A stretch of 64,000 nucleotides of DNA from positions 3,968,001-4,032,000 of the forward strand of contig NZ_CP107852.1 of assembly GCF_036346875.1 (NCBI RefSeq), given 5' to 3'. The DNA comes from Nocardia sp. NBC_00508 (GTDB lineage: Bacteria; Actinomycetota; Actinomycetes; Mycobacteriales; Mycobacteriaceae). Position 1 is the first letter of the stretch. Each line of letters begins with the position of its first letter. The notes under the pieces are model-generated. The model had not been told where the DNA came from. It saw nothing but the letters and a program-made list of their open reading frames with translations, and made no database searches. Made by a program: the position numbers and the translations under genes. Shown piece by piece: positions 45,570 through 53,869 of this stretch.

Positions 45570-46622
45570 TCAGCCGGCAGCTGCGGAGCGCAAGTGGACG
45601 CGCTCGGCGATGCTCGCCAATTCCGCGTTGAAGCGGTCGGCGGCTTCGATATTGCCCAGGTGGCCAGTGGGCCACACATGGTATGCGGCCAAATGGCCAG
45701 TGTCGCGCAGCGCGTCCGCGATACGACGCGACATACGCTCGGGCAGCAACCGATCTTGCGCGCCCGCGATCACCGTGGTCGGCACCGTGAGCGAGGCGGC
45801 GGCCTCGGCGAGATCGATGTCGGCGAGCGCGGCTGCGTGCTTGCCCCGGGTGAGCGGTCGGCAGGAACGCACGATGCCGAGGGCGAACTCCACCTGGTCC
45901 GCGGTGGCCTGCTCGGTCATCACCCGTGCCTTGAGCAGCGCGCTTGCGGGCCAACCACCCGGCAGTGGCACCGGGGCGGTGAGCAATGTCTCGGCGACGA
46001 TCATCGGTATCCGCACGTTGGCGCCGAGCAGGGTAATCGGCCGGTCGGCCAAGGTCAGCGGCTTGTTCAGCAGCGGGAGCAGATCGGTGTCGTACCGGAT
46101 GTTGCCCGAGCTGGTGTTCAGCAGCACGGCCGCGGCGGCGTACCGCCGCACCTGGTCCGGGTAGACCGAAGCCCACGCCTGCACGGTGATGCCGCCCATG
46201 CTGTGGCCGACGAGCACCGCGCGTTGGCCGGGGCGGAGGGTGGCGGCCAGGACGGCGGCCAGGTCGTCGGCCAGCGTTTCCTTGCTCGGCGCGGACTTGC
46301 CGAATTCGCTCGCACCGTGGCCGCGCTGGTCGTAACAGACCACTCGATAGCGATCGGCGAAGGCGTTGATCTGCGGGTTCCAGTACTCGATACTGCAACT
46401 CCAGCCGTGGATCAGAACAATGGCGTCGCCCTTGGCGGGACCGTAAGCATGCACCCGCAGGCGGGCACCGTCCTTGGTGGTGACCGGGATGACCGCACAG
46501 CGTGCGGTGGGGGCGTTCAGAGACGCGGTCTGAAAGGTGCGGGACCGCAGTCCGGCACGGTAAGCGGCAGTGAGCGCGCCGTTACGCGCGTCCGCCAGCG
46601 TCCTCATCGACTTCACCAGCAT
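45570..46622 (-). CDS. Alpha/beta hydrolase
   Basis: 350 residues from ATG 46622 with AAAGGAG 7 bases upstream. Oxyanion motif VLIHGWSCSIEYW, nucleophile elbow VGHSMGGITVQ (serine), acid in VIAGAQDRLLP, histidine in WPTGHLGNIEA. Resembles lipases and haloperoxidase-like hydrolases. An elaborate palindrome upstream (46655-46686) suggests control by a TetR-like regulator not in the window. Confidence 0.85.
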   Translation of the reverse strand: MLVKSMRTLADARNGALTAAYRAGLRSRTFQTASLNAPTARCAVIPVTTKDGARLRVHAYGPAKGDAIVLIHGWSCSIEYWNPQINAFADRYRVVCYDQRGHGASEFGKSAPSKETLADDLAAVLAATLRPGQRAVLVGHSMGGITVQAWASVYPDQVRRYAAAAVLLNTSSGNIRYDTDLLPLLNKPLTLADRPITLLGANVRIPMIVAETLLTAPVPLPGGWPASALLKARVMTEQATADQVEFALGIVRSCRPLTRGKHAAALADIDLAEAAASLTVPTTVIAGAQDRLLPERMSRRIADALRDTGHLAAYHVWPTGHLGNIEAADRFNAELASIAERVHLRSAAAG

Positions 46623-46654
46623 CGAGCACTCCTTTGTGTCCTCCGTCACCGTAC

Positions 46655-46686
46655 AGTGCTAGCAAGATGCTTGCTAGTGCTAGCAC
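46655..46686 (-). promoter_or_regulatory. Palindromic operator upstream of the alpha/beta hydrolase
   Basis: TAGCAAG-ATG-CTTGCTA is a perfect dyad at 46660-46676. The sequence AGTGCTAGCA occurs twice (46655-46664, 46676-46685), the second within the perfect 10-base palindrome GTGCTAGCAC at 46677-46686. This nested symmetry close to the start codon is typical of TetR-family operators. Confidence 0.6.
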
Positions 46687-46775
46687 TCGATGACGGATTT
46701 CCTGGCTTGTACCGAGGAGTACCCCGAATTCGGTCCGGTCAAAGATCATTTCTGGACCAATCTTGTCTGCGTCCG

Positions 46776-47162
46776 ATGCCACAATCAGGCGTGGTCAAGA
46801 TCCGTTTCGAGCCGCCGATACCCGTGCTGCGCATGTTCGATGTCGCGCGGACCTTCGAGTTCTATCGCGACTACCTGGGTTTCGCCGTCGACTGGGAGCA
46901 CCGCTTCGGCGCTGAGTTCCCGCTGTACGCGCAGGTCTCCCGGGCCGGAGCGAAGATTCATCTCAGCGAGCACCACGGCGACGGCACGCCGGGCACGGTC
47001 GTGTGGATCGCGGTGGAGGATGTGTTCGCCTGGCAGGCCGAGCTGGCCGGCAAGAGCTATGGCTACGCCGAACCCGGCAGTCCGGAGGACGGTCCGGGTG
47101 GGCCGGGATTCGAGCTGGTCGATCCATCCGGCAACGTGCTGCGTTTCGCCCAGCCGGAGTAG
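46776..47162 (+). CDS. Glyoxalase/bleomycin-resistance fold protein
   Basis: 128 residues from ATG 46776 (GTG 46791 also possible). One vicinal-oxygen-chelate domain pair: PVLRMFDVARTFEFYRDYLGFAVDWEHRFG, then IHLSEHHGDGTPGTVVWIAVEDV and FELVDPSGNVLRFAQP. It fits the bleomycin-resistance (BRP) subgroup, which can bind or sequester drugs; the actual ligand is unknown. Confidence 0.85.
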   Translation: MPQSGVVKIRFEPPIPVLRMFDVARTFEFYRDYLGFAVDWEHRFGAEFPLYAQVSRAGAKIHLSEHHGDGTPGTVVWIAVEDVFAWQAELAGKSYGYAEPGSPEDGPGGPGFELVDPSGNVLRFAQPE

Positions 47163-47224
47163 CGGCCCACGCTCTGGTGCGGACGCCCGCACGGATCCGG
47201 CGTTGTACGCAACCCTATGGTCGC

Positions 47225-47300
47225 ACTCCCGCTTTCGAGCCCAGCGAGACCGAGCCGGGCCGCGAACACGGACGCCGTAGGCGCTGCAGAACGAACAGGG
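47225..47300. repeat. Family B repeat copy 2, internally deleted
   Basis: Left end CTTTCGAGCCCAGCGAGACC and right end GCGAACACGGACGCC, GTAGGCGCTGCAGAACG match the outer parts of family B, but the long inverted arms between them are missing. An internal deletion of this sort is typical of MITE remnants. It ends 15 bases before the DUF2752 start, just as copy 1 ends before the DUF4177 gene. Confidence 0.65.
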
Positions 47301-47314
47301 CTACGGTTGACGCT

Positions 47315-47791
47315 GTGGACATCGCGCGCATCGGCCCCGGACTTGCGACCGCTCCGGATGCCGAGCAGAGGACGGATGCCGAGCAGAGGACCGGTTGGCG
47401 CGCGGTGGGTCTGCCGCTGCTGGTGGCGGGTATCGGCGTAGGTATCGGCGTGTTGTTGCACCTGCGGGATCCCCATGTCGAAGGCTCCTACGGCACCTGC
47501 CCGGTCTATGCCCTGACCGGCTGGTACTGCCCGGGATGCGGCGGGATGCGCGCCGTACACAACCTCACCGAGGGACAGATCATCGATGCCGTGCAGAGCA
47601 ATCTACTCGCGATTCCGCTGGTGCTCGCGTTCGCGGTGTGGGTGACGGACTGGACCATCCGGGCCTGGCGCGGTCAGAAGATGCGTCTGCCGTCGATCAG
47701 CCGGATCACCATGTGGACATTTTTCGGATTGCTGGCGGTCTACACCGTGCTGCGCAATACGCCGTGGGGGACCCTGCTCACACCGGTGTAG
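47315..47791 (+). CDS. DUF2752 membrane protein
   Basis: 158 residues from GTG 47315. The DUF2752 hallmark is CPVYALTGWYCPGCGGMRAVHNLTEG, with the CPGCG metal-like motif, flanked by membrane helices (VGLPLLVAGIGVGIGVLLHL; NLLAIPLVLAFAVWVTDWTI; ITMWTFFGLLAVYTVLRNTPW). The function of the family is unknown. Confidence 0.82.
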   Translation: MDIARIGPGLATAPDAEQRTDAEQRTGWRAVGLPLLVAGIGVGIGVLLHLRDPHVEGSYGTCPVYALTGWYCPGCGGMRAVHNLTEGQIIDAVQSNLLAIPLVLAFAVWVTDWTIRAWRGQKMRLPSISRITMWTFFGLLAVYTVLRNTPWGTLLTPV

Positions 47792-47819
47792 CCGCCAGGC
47801 GTGGAGGCTAGCTGCAAAT

Positions 47820-48008
47820 ATGAATGATTCGCTGAAGTCAAGGGTGCGGGAGAAGTTGCTGCGCCAGCTCGCCGAGGACGGCCCGCTGGACACCGAGCAC
47901 GACGACCCACGGCTGATCGCTGTGGAAACCGATCTCGACGCGCTGGCCAACGTCGCCGAGGACGATCCGCTCATCGAAGAGCTCGCCACGCGCTATCTGG
48001 TGTTCTGA
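47820..48008 (+). CDS. Small acidic hypothetical protein
   Basis: 62 residues, ATG 47820 with GGAGG 10 bases upstream. Acidic and predicted helical (SLKSRVREKLLRQLAEDG ... VETDLDALANVAEDDPLIEELATRYLVF). Not recognised. Its stop touches the M1 peptidase stop (convergent, no gap). Confidence 0.6.
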   Translation: MNDSLKSRVREKLLRQLAEDGPLDTEHDDPRLIAVETDLDALANVAEDDPLIEELATRYLVF

Positions 48009-49355
48009 TCAGGTAATCGACATGCCGCCGTGCGGCGGCAGCTGGGGTAGCGGTTCGGCGAGCAGCCAGCTGTCCCACAGCGGGCGCAGCGGCACCAGGC
48101 TGTAGTGTCCCGCGAGGTCGGTGAATTCCTCGGTGGTCACCGACGAGTGCCGGTAGCGGATCGTCCATTCGCGCAGCAGGTTGAAGAACGTCGAATCGCC
48201 GAGTTCCAAGCGCAGGGCGTGCAAGGCCAGCGCGCCACGTTTGTAGACGCGGTCATCGAACATGCGCCGCGGCCCTGGGTCGCCGACGATGATGTCCTGG
48301 GGCTGGCGGGAAAGATTGTGCCGCGCGGCGCGGGCCAGCTGGTCGGCAGTGGGACCGCCCGCCGCTTCCGACCAAATCCATTCCGCGTAGCAGGCGAAAC
48401 CTTCGTGCAGCCAGATGTCGCGCCATTGGCGGATGGTCAGGCTGTTGCCGAACCACTGATGCGCCAGCTCGTGCGCGATCAGCCGCTCGGCGCCGCGGCG
48501 ACCGTCGCAGTGGTTGGCACCGAAGATGGAGATGCCCTGCGCCTCGATCGGGATCTCCAACTCGTCGTCGGTGACGACCACCGTGTACCCCTCGAGCGGA
48601 TAGGGGCCGAACTTCTCGGTGAAGACCTCGAGCATGGCCGGCTGCCGGGCGAAATCGTGGTCGAAGTTCGCGCGCAGCCGCGGCGGAATGACGGCCTGCA
48701 TCGGTACCGGGGAGTGTGCGGAACCGATGCGATGCTTGCGATAGTGGCCGATCTGGATGGTCGCCAGGTAGCTCGGCATCGGCTCCGCCTGCTCGTAGAC
48801 CCAGGTGGTCTGGCTGGCCTTCGTCTGCTTGCGCAGCAGGGTGCCGTTGGCCTGCGCGTAATACGGCGAATCGGTGGTGATCGAAATCCGGTAGCTGGCT
48901 TTGGAACTCGGATGGTCGTCACAGGGGAACCAAGATGCCGCGCCATTGGGCTGACTGGCCACGAGCGCGCCCTCGGTGAGTTCCTCCCAGCCGACTTCGC
49001 CCCACGGTCCGCGCACCGGTTTGGGGATGCCGCCGTACTGCACCACCACCGACAGCACGCCGCCCGCCGGAATCCGCTGCTGCGGCGTGATCACCAATTT
49101 GCCGTGCTGATGGGTGTATTTCGCGGCCTTGGTCCCGTTGACGAACACCTTCGAGACGGTGAGCGCTTGCGCGAGGTCGAGTGCGAAGCGCGGCTGCATA
49201 GCGGTGGTCACCGCGGTGATCGTGGCCCGTCCGGTGAGCCGGTTGCCCGCGACCCGATAGGCCAGCTCCAGTTCGTACCGGGAGACCCGATACCCCCGAT
49301 TGCCATTCTGCGGTAGGTACTCATCGATGGGGGCTTCGTAGAACTTGCCCGCCAT
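48009..49355 (-). CDS. M1-family zinc metallopeptidase, coupled to the Pls-type NRPS
   Basis: 448 residues from ATG 49355. Zinc site HELAHQWFG with the third ligand E in WLHEGFACYAEW (H-E-x2-H-x18-E). The catalytic tyrosine region is present (RVYKRGALALHAL). Where classical aminopeptidase N has GAMEN, this protein has PIEAQGISIFG, a variant seen in short actinobacterial M1 proteins; no C-terminal helical domain, so much shorter than aminopeptidase N. No signal peptide. Its start overlaps the NRPS stop by one base (TGATG), which couples translation, and implies a function on the NRPS product or its release. Confidence 0.87.
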   Translation of the reverse strand: MAGKFYEAPIDEYLPQNGNRGYRVSRYELELAYRVAGNRLTGRATITAVTTAMQPRFALDLAQALTVSKVFVNGTKAAKYTHQHGKLVITPQQRIPAGGVLSVVVQYGGIPKPVRGPWGEVGWEELTEGALVASQPNGAASWFPCDDHPSSKASYRISITTDSPYYAQANGTLLRKQTKASQTTWVYEQAEPMPSYLATIQIGHYRKHRIGSAHSPVPMQAVIPPRLRANFDHDFARQPAMLEVFTEKFGPYPLEGYTVVVTDDELEIPIEAQGISIFGANHCDGRRGAERLIAHELAHQWFGNSLTIRQWRDIWLHEGFACYAEWIWSEAAGGPTADQLARAARHNLSRQPQDIIVGDPGPRRMFDDRVYKRGALALHALRLELGDSTFFNLLREWTIRYRHSSVTTEEFTDLAGHYSLVPLRPLWDSWLLAEPLPQLPPHGGMSIT

Positions 49356-52300
49356 CAGCGTGCTCCGGGGTCGCCCGTGAACCAGGGTGCGATCGGGTTG
49401 CCCCACCAGCGCGTCGATGCGGGCACCGTGTCGCCACGCATCACCAGCGAGGCCGGGCCGATGGTCGCGCCGTCGCCGAGTGCCGAGGCAGGGAGCGCGA
49501 CGCAGTGCGGGCCGAGGGTGGCGCCCGCGCCGAGGGTGACGGTGTCCATGGCCATGATCCGATCGTGGAACAGGTGGGTCTGCACCACGCAGCCGCGCTC
49601 CACGGTCGCGCCGTTGCCGAGAGTCACCAGGTCCGCCTCCGGTAGCCAGTAGGACTCGCACCATACCCCGCGGCCGATCTTGGCGCCGAGTCCGCGAAGC
49701 CACAGATTCAGTACGGGCGTCCCGGTCGCGGCGCGTGCGAACCACGGCGCGGCAACTGTTTCCACAAAGGTGTCGGAGACCTCGTTACGCCACACGAACG
49801 AACTCCACAACGGGTGCTCCTCGGCGCCGATTCGCCCCACCAGCAACCATTTTGCGGCCACCGCGCTCGCACCCGCGACAGCGCCGGCCGTCAGCAGCAC
49901 CAGCCCGCTCAGCAGCCCGGCGGCCAGGTGGCCGAAGGTTTGCGCGAGCCAGGCCAGAGCGAAAAGCACGCCGAGTCCGATGGCGAAAGTCACCAGGACT
50001 GGGAAGAGGCGGCAGGTTTCGACGATGGCGCGGGCGATGCGCAGACGCGCGGGCGGGTCGAAGGTGCGTGCGGTGTCGGTGCTCTCCGCCGCGCGGCGCA
50101 GCCGGACCGGCGGGCTCCCCAGCCAGGACGAACCCGCCTTCGCCTTGGATGGCGCCGCCGATAGCACCGCTACCAGGCCGTTCTTCGGGACGCGGCGGCC
50201 GGGCGCGGTCATTCCGGAATTGCCGAGAAAAGCGCGCTTGCCCACCTTGGCCTCGCCGATGCGCAGCCAGCCGCCACCGAGTTCATAACCCGCGATCATG
50301 GTGTCGTCGGCCAAGAAGGCACCGTCGGCGATGGTGGTGAACTTCGGCAGCAACAGCACCGTGGACGCCTCGACGCTCTTGCCGACCTTCGCGCCGAGCA
50401 AGCGCAGCCACACCGGGGTGAGGAGGCTCGCGTACAGCGGGAACAGGAACGTGCGTGCGGAATCCAGCAGTCGCTCGGTGGCCCACGCCTGCCACCCGAC
50501 GCGACTGCGCACCGGGTGGTAGCCCTCGGTCAGGCCGATGCTCAGCAGCCGAACCGAGACGATGGTCGCCGCCGCGTACACGCCGAGGCTGAGCAGGGTC
50601 GCGACGGGAAGGATCGCGAAGGCGCGGACGACACCGTCACCGAGCGTGCGGGTATCGCGGACGAACCAAGCGATGAACGCGCCGCCGACGCCGAGGCCGA
50701 GAATCGGCATGGCGGCCAACGCCATCGACGTGACGGCGAAGATCCCGACCCAGTGCCGGGCCCGGTCGGGCGTGTGCGGCGGCCAGCGATGCTGGGCCTT
50801 GCCGATCTTCACCGCGGGTGAGCCCGCCCATTCCTGTTCGGCCTTCACCTTGCCCGACACCGCGGAACCAGGCGCCACCTCGGCGTTCTTGCCTATCTTC
50901 GTGCCGGGCAGCAGGATCGAGCGCGAGCCGACCACTGCGCCGGGGCCGACGGTGATCGGGCCGAGATGCACCACGTCGCCGTCGATCCAGTAACCGGACA
51001 GGTCGACCTCCGGCTCGACGCTGCATCCGTCGCCGAGCTCGAGCATGCCGGTCACCGGCGGCAAGGTATGCAGGTCGACGCCCTTGCCGATCTTCGCGCC
51101 GAGCGCCCGCGCGAACGGCACCATCCACGGTGCGCCGGACAGGTTCTCGGCGCCGCTGGCCTCGGACAGGCGAACGGCCGCCCACAGGCGCAGATGTACC
51201 GCGCCGCCGCGCGGATAGCTGCCCGGCCGGACGCCGCGCAACAGCAGCCGTACGCCCGCTACACAGATCGCCATGCGACCGGGCGGCGAGATGAACAGCA
51301 GGAACGCTGCCAGCGTCCACCACCAGGACAGCTGCGGCAGCCACGGCAGCGAGCCGGACCACGCCGCGATATTGCCGACGATCGCCAGCCAGGTGAGCCA
51401 CTGCAGGCCGGTGAGCGCGGTCAACGGGATGGTGGCGAGCACCTGCGTCACCTGGGCGGCCAGCGGCGTCGGCCGCACCACCCGTTCGGCGACGGCGACC
51501 GCGGGCGTGGTCTGCGCCAGCAGGTCGACCAGGGCGCCGAGGCGCGGATGATCGTAGAGATCGGCGACGGTGATCTGCGGATAACGTTCGCGCAGGGCGG
51601 TGACCAGCTGCGCCGCCGCGAGCGAGCCGCCGCCCAGGTCGAAGAAGTCGGCGTCGAGATCGCCGACCTGCGCGCCGAGAATCGAATCCCACAGTCCGGC
51701 AACCCATTGCGCCGTGCCGGTCAGGTCGTTGTCGTCGTCCTCGGCGGCGTCCGGCAGCGGCCACGGCAGCGCGTCGCGATCCACCTTGCCGGAGGTGCGG
51801 GTCGGTAGCTCGTCGATCACCGCGAGCCTGGGCACCAGCGGAGCCGGAAGTTGTTCGGTGAGACTGGCTCGCGCCGCCTTGGCGTCGAAGTCCGGTCCCG
51901 GCCCAGTGAGGTAGCCGATCAGTAGCTTGTTGCCCGCCGCTGTGATTCGGATCGCGGCGGCGGCGCCGGTGACACCCGGGAGATGCTGGAGCGCGTTGTC
52001 GATCTCGCCGAGTTCGATGCGGCGGCCGCCCAGCTTGATCTGATCGTCGGCCCGGCCGAGGAAGACCAGTCCCGCGCTGTCGTTGCGAACCAGGTCGCCG
52101 CTGCGGTAGGCCCGGTCCCAGCCGACCGAGGGCAGCGGCGCGTACTTCTCGGTGTCCTTGGCCGGGTCGAGATAGCGCGCCAGGCCGACGCCGCCGATCA
52201 CCAATTCGCCGGATTCGCCCTCCGCCACGGGATTTCCCGCCTGGTCCACCACGACGAGATCCCAGCCGTTGAGTGGAAGTCCGATGCGGATCGGCCACTG

Positions 52301-53287
52301 GCCGTTCAGCCGCGCGGCACAGGCGACAACCGTCGCCTCGGTGGGCCCGTAGGTGTTCCATACCTCGCGAGCCGAATCATCCGTTCCGGCAAGGCGTTCG
52401 GCGAGTTCGGGCGGGACGGCCTCGCCGCCGAAGATCAGCAGCCGCACCGCCTCCAGCGCCTCGACCGGCCAGGTCGCCGCCAGGGTTGGCACCGTCGAGA
52501 CGATGCTGATCTCGCGCCGCACCAGCCAGGGGCCCAGGTCGGCGCCGGTGCGCACCAGGTCGCGGGGGGCGGGCACCAGGCAGGCGCCGTTACGCCAGGC
52601 CAGCCACATCTCCTCGCAGGAGGCGTCGAAGGCGACCGAGAGACCGGCGAGGACCCGGTCACCCGGACCGATCGGGGCGTCGCGGAGGAACAGGTCGGCT
52701 TCGGCGTCGACGAACGCGGCAGCGTTGCGGTGCGTGACGGCAACGCCTTTCGGGGTTCCGGTCGACCCGGAGGTGAAGATGATCCAAGCGTCGTCGCCGG
52801 GGGTGGGGAGCGCCGACCAGGTGTCGGCACCTTCATGCCGCTCCGCGGCGCGGATACCCGCGGCCGTGGTCTCGATGCCATCGGCGGTCACGATCGCGGT
52901 GACCTGGGCTTCGCCGAAGACGAGCTGGGCGCGCTCCGCAGGATCGTCGGCGTCGACCGGCACGTAGGCCGCGCCGCTGTAGAGGACCGCGAGAATGGTC
53001 ACGTAGAGCCCGCGGGTCCCCGACGGCATACGCACGCCGACCCGGTCGCCGGGGCGCACGCCCGCCGTGGCGAGGCGGGCCATGGTCTTCTCTACCTCGA
53101 CGACCAGTTCCAGGTAGGACAACACCACGTGGCCGTCATCGATGGCGGGCGCGTCGGGATGCGTGAGCGCTGTCGCGGTCAGGATGTCGACGAGTGTTCT
53201 CGGCTCGGGCGCGCGATCGCCCCGCAACAACGGGCGCACCGGCGCATGGACCTCTGTCCAGAGCATGGCGCTCGGTGCACCTCCCAT
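49355..53287 (-). CDS. Pls-type membrane NRPS (homopolyamino acid synthetase-like)
   Basis: 1310 residues. Adenylation domain about 30-510: FTSGSTGTPKG, YGPTE and PTRTSGKVDRD. Thiolation domain about 525-592, with DFFDLGGGS (phosphopantetheine serine S555). Then about six membrane helices separate three soluble domains with hexapeptide beta-helix repeats. This is the plan of epsilon-poly-L-lysine synthetase (Pls) of Streptomyces albulus; there is no condensation or thioesterase domain. The ten pocket residues read D221 A222 E225 S264 I285 G287 T312 V320 V321 K501, close to the lysine code DAESIGSVCK of bacitracin synthetase, so lysine or another basic amino acid is the inferred substrate. ATG 53266 is an alternative start. 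Confidence 0.88.
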   Translation of the reverse strand: MGGAPSAMLWTEVHAPVRPLLRGDRAPEPRTLVDILTATALTHPDAPAIDDGHVVLSYLELVVEVEKTMARLATAGVRPGDRVGVRMPSGTRGLYVTILAVLYSGAAYVPVDADDPAERAQLVFGEAQVTAIVTADGIETTAAGIRAAERHEGADTWSALPTPGDDAWIIFTSGSTGTPKGVAVTHRNAAAFVDAEADLFLRDAPIGPGDRVLAGLSVAFDASCEEMWLAWRNGACLVPAPRDLVRTGADLGPWLVRREISIVSTVPTLAATWPVEALEAVRLLIFGGEAVPPELAERLAGTDDSAREVWNTYGPTEATVVACAARLNGQWPIRIGLPLNGWDLVVVDQAGNPVAEGESGELVIGGVGLARYLDPAKDTEKYAPLPSVGWDRAYRSGDLVRNDSAGLVFLGRADDQIKLGGRRIELGEIDNALQHLPGVTGAAAAIRITAAGNKLLIGYLTGPGPDFDAKAARASLTEQLPAPLVPRLAVIDELPTRTSGKVDRDALPWPLPDAAEDDDNDLTGTAQWVAGLWDSILGAQVGDLDADFFDLGGGSLAAAQLVTALRERYPQITVADLYDHPRLGALVDLLAQTTPAVAVAERVVRPTPLAAQVTQVLATIPLTALTGLQWLTWLAIVGNIAAWSGSLPWLPQLSWWWTLAAFLLFISPPGRMAICVAGVRLLLRGVRPGSYPRGGAVHLRLWAAVRLSEASGAENLSGAPWMVPFARALGAKIGKGVDLHTLPPVTGMLELGDGCSVEPEVDLSGYWIDGDVVHLGPITVGPGAVVGSRSILLPGTKIGKNAEVAPGSAVSGKVKAEQEWAGSPAVKIGKAQHRWPPHTPDRARHWVGIFAVTSMALAAMPILGLGVGGAFIAWFVRDTRTLGDGVVRAFAILPVATLLSLGVYAAATIVSVRLLSIGLTEGYHPVRSRVGWQAWATERLLDSARTFLFPLYASLLTPVWLRLLGAKVGKSVEASTVLLLPKFTTIADGAFLADDTMIAGYELGGGWLRIGEAKVGKRAFLGNSGMTAPGRRVPKNGLVAVLSAAPSKAKAGSSWLGSPPVRLRRAAESTDTARTFDPPARLRIARAIVETCRLFPVLVTFAIGLGVLFALAWLAQTFGHLAAGLLSGLVLLTAGAVAGASAVAAKWLLVGRIGAEEHPLWSSFVWRNEVSDTFVETVAAPWFARAATGTPVLNLWLRGLGAKIGRGVWCESYWLPEADLVTLGNGATVERGCVVQTHLFHDRIMAMDTVTLGAGATLGPHCVALPASALGDGATIGPASLVMRGDTVPASTRWWGNPIAPWFTGDPGAR

Positions 53288-53705
53288 CGACCTGCCTCAC
53301 ACTTCCCGTTGTTGTGTCATAGCTGGGTTACCAAAGGGCAAACGCCATGATGGCCAATCGTCCACGTTACCCGGGGTCGTCGTCATTTGTTGTTCACCCG
53401 ACTGGATACCGGATCGCCTGGCGCTGTGGGCGTTGTTGCAGGTCGGGACGATTTTCGCGGTACGAACCCCGGCAGCCGCTGGTCGGCGGGGAGCGCGTAG
53501 AGTTTGCCGAAAGTTCGCTGATTTGCTGGATGTGATTCCGCTCGCTGTATCTGTTCTGCGTGTTCGCTCGGCTGCGCGTGCGGCTCGCGAGTTGTCATCG
53601 GGGTGCTTGTAAAGACTCGCGTGTGGTGGTTATGTCCCGATCGGTGTGTGTGGGCTCGGGTTGGGACGTGGTTGACAGCGCCGGGGCGCTTCTGCCAATC
53701 TCGGC
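53288..53705. promoter_or_regulatory. Divergent NRPS/desulfurase intergenic region
   Basis: 418 bases with no supported gene. TTGACA at 53672-53677 is a possible -35 for the riboswitch transcript, but the -10 (CAATCT, 53696-53701) is weak. The NRPS promoter must lie near 53300-53400. Confidence 0.35.
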
Positions 53706-53793
53706 TCAGGTCATGAGTGCCAGTGCTAAGCCCCGGCTTGCTGGTCGGCAACCCTCCTCCGCGGTGGGGTGCTCCGGGTGACGACCAGGCCGA
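53706..53793 (+). promoter_or_regulatory. SAM-IV riboswitch
   Basis: The sequence GGTCATGAGTGCCAG, GCTAAGCCCCGGCTTGCTGG, TCGGCAACCCTCC, CCGCGGTGGGGTGC and GGGTGACGACC reproduces, in order and almost unchanged, the conserved core of the SAM-IV class (Actinomycetales). The CAAGCC/GGCTTG type core, the GGCAACCCTCC strand and the GCGGTGGGGTGC strand are the ligand-site elements shared with SAM-I. S-adenosylmethionine binding should lower expression of the desulfurase-like gene 77 bases downstream. A short stem CGCCC-GACC-GGGCG right after it may be part of the expression platform. Confidence 0.93.
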
Positions 53794-53869
53794 CGCCCGA
53801 CCGGGCGCGGCAAGCGCGGACTCGACGAATCATGCGATCGCGGGTCCTCGAGCCGACGGGATTCTCGTG

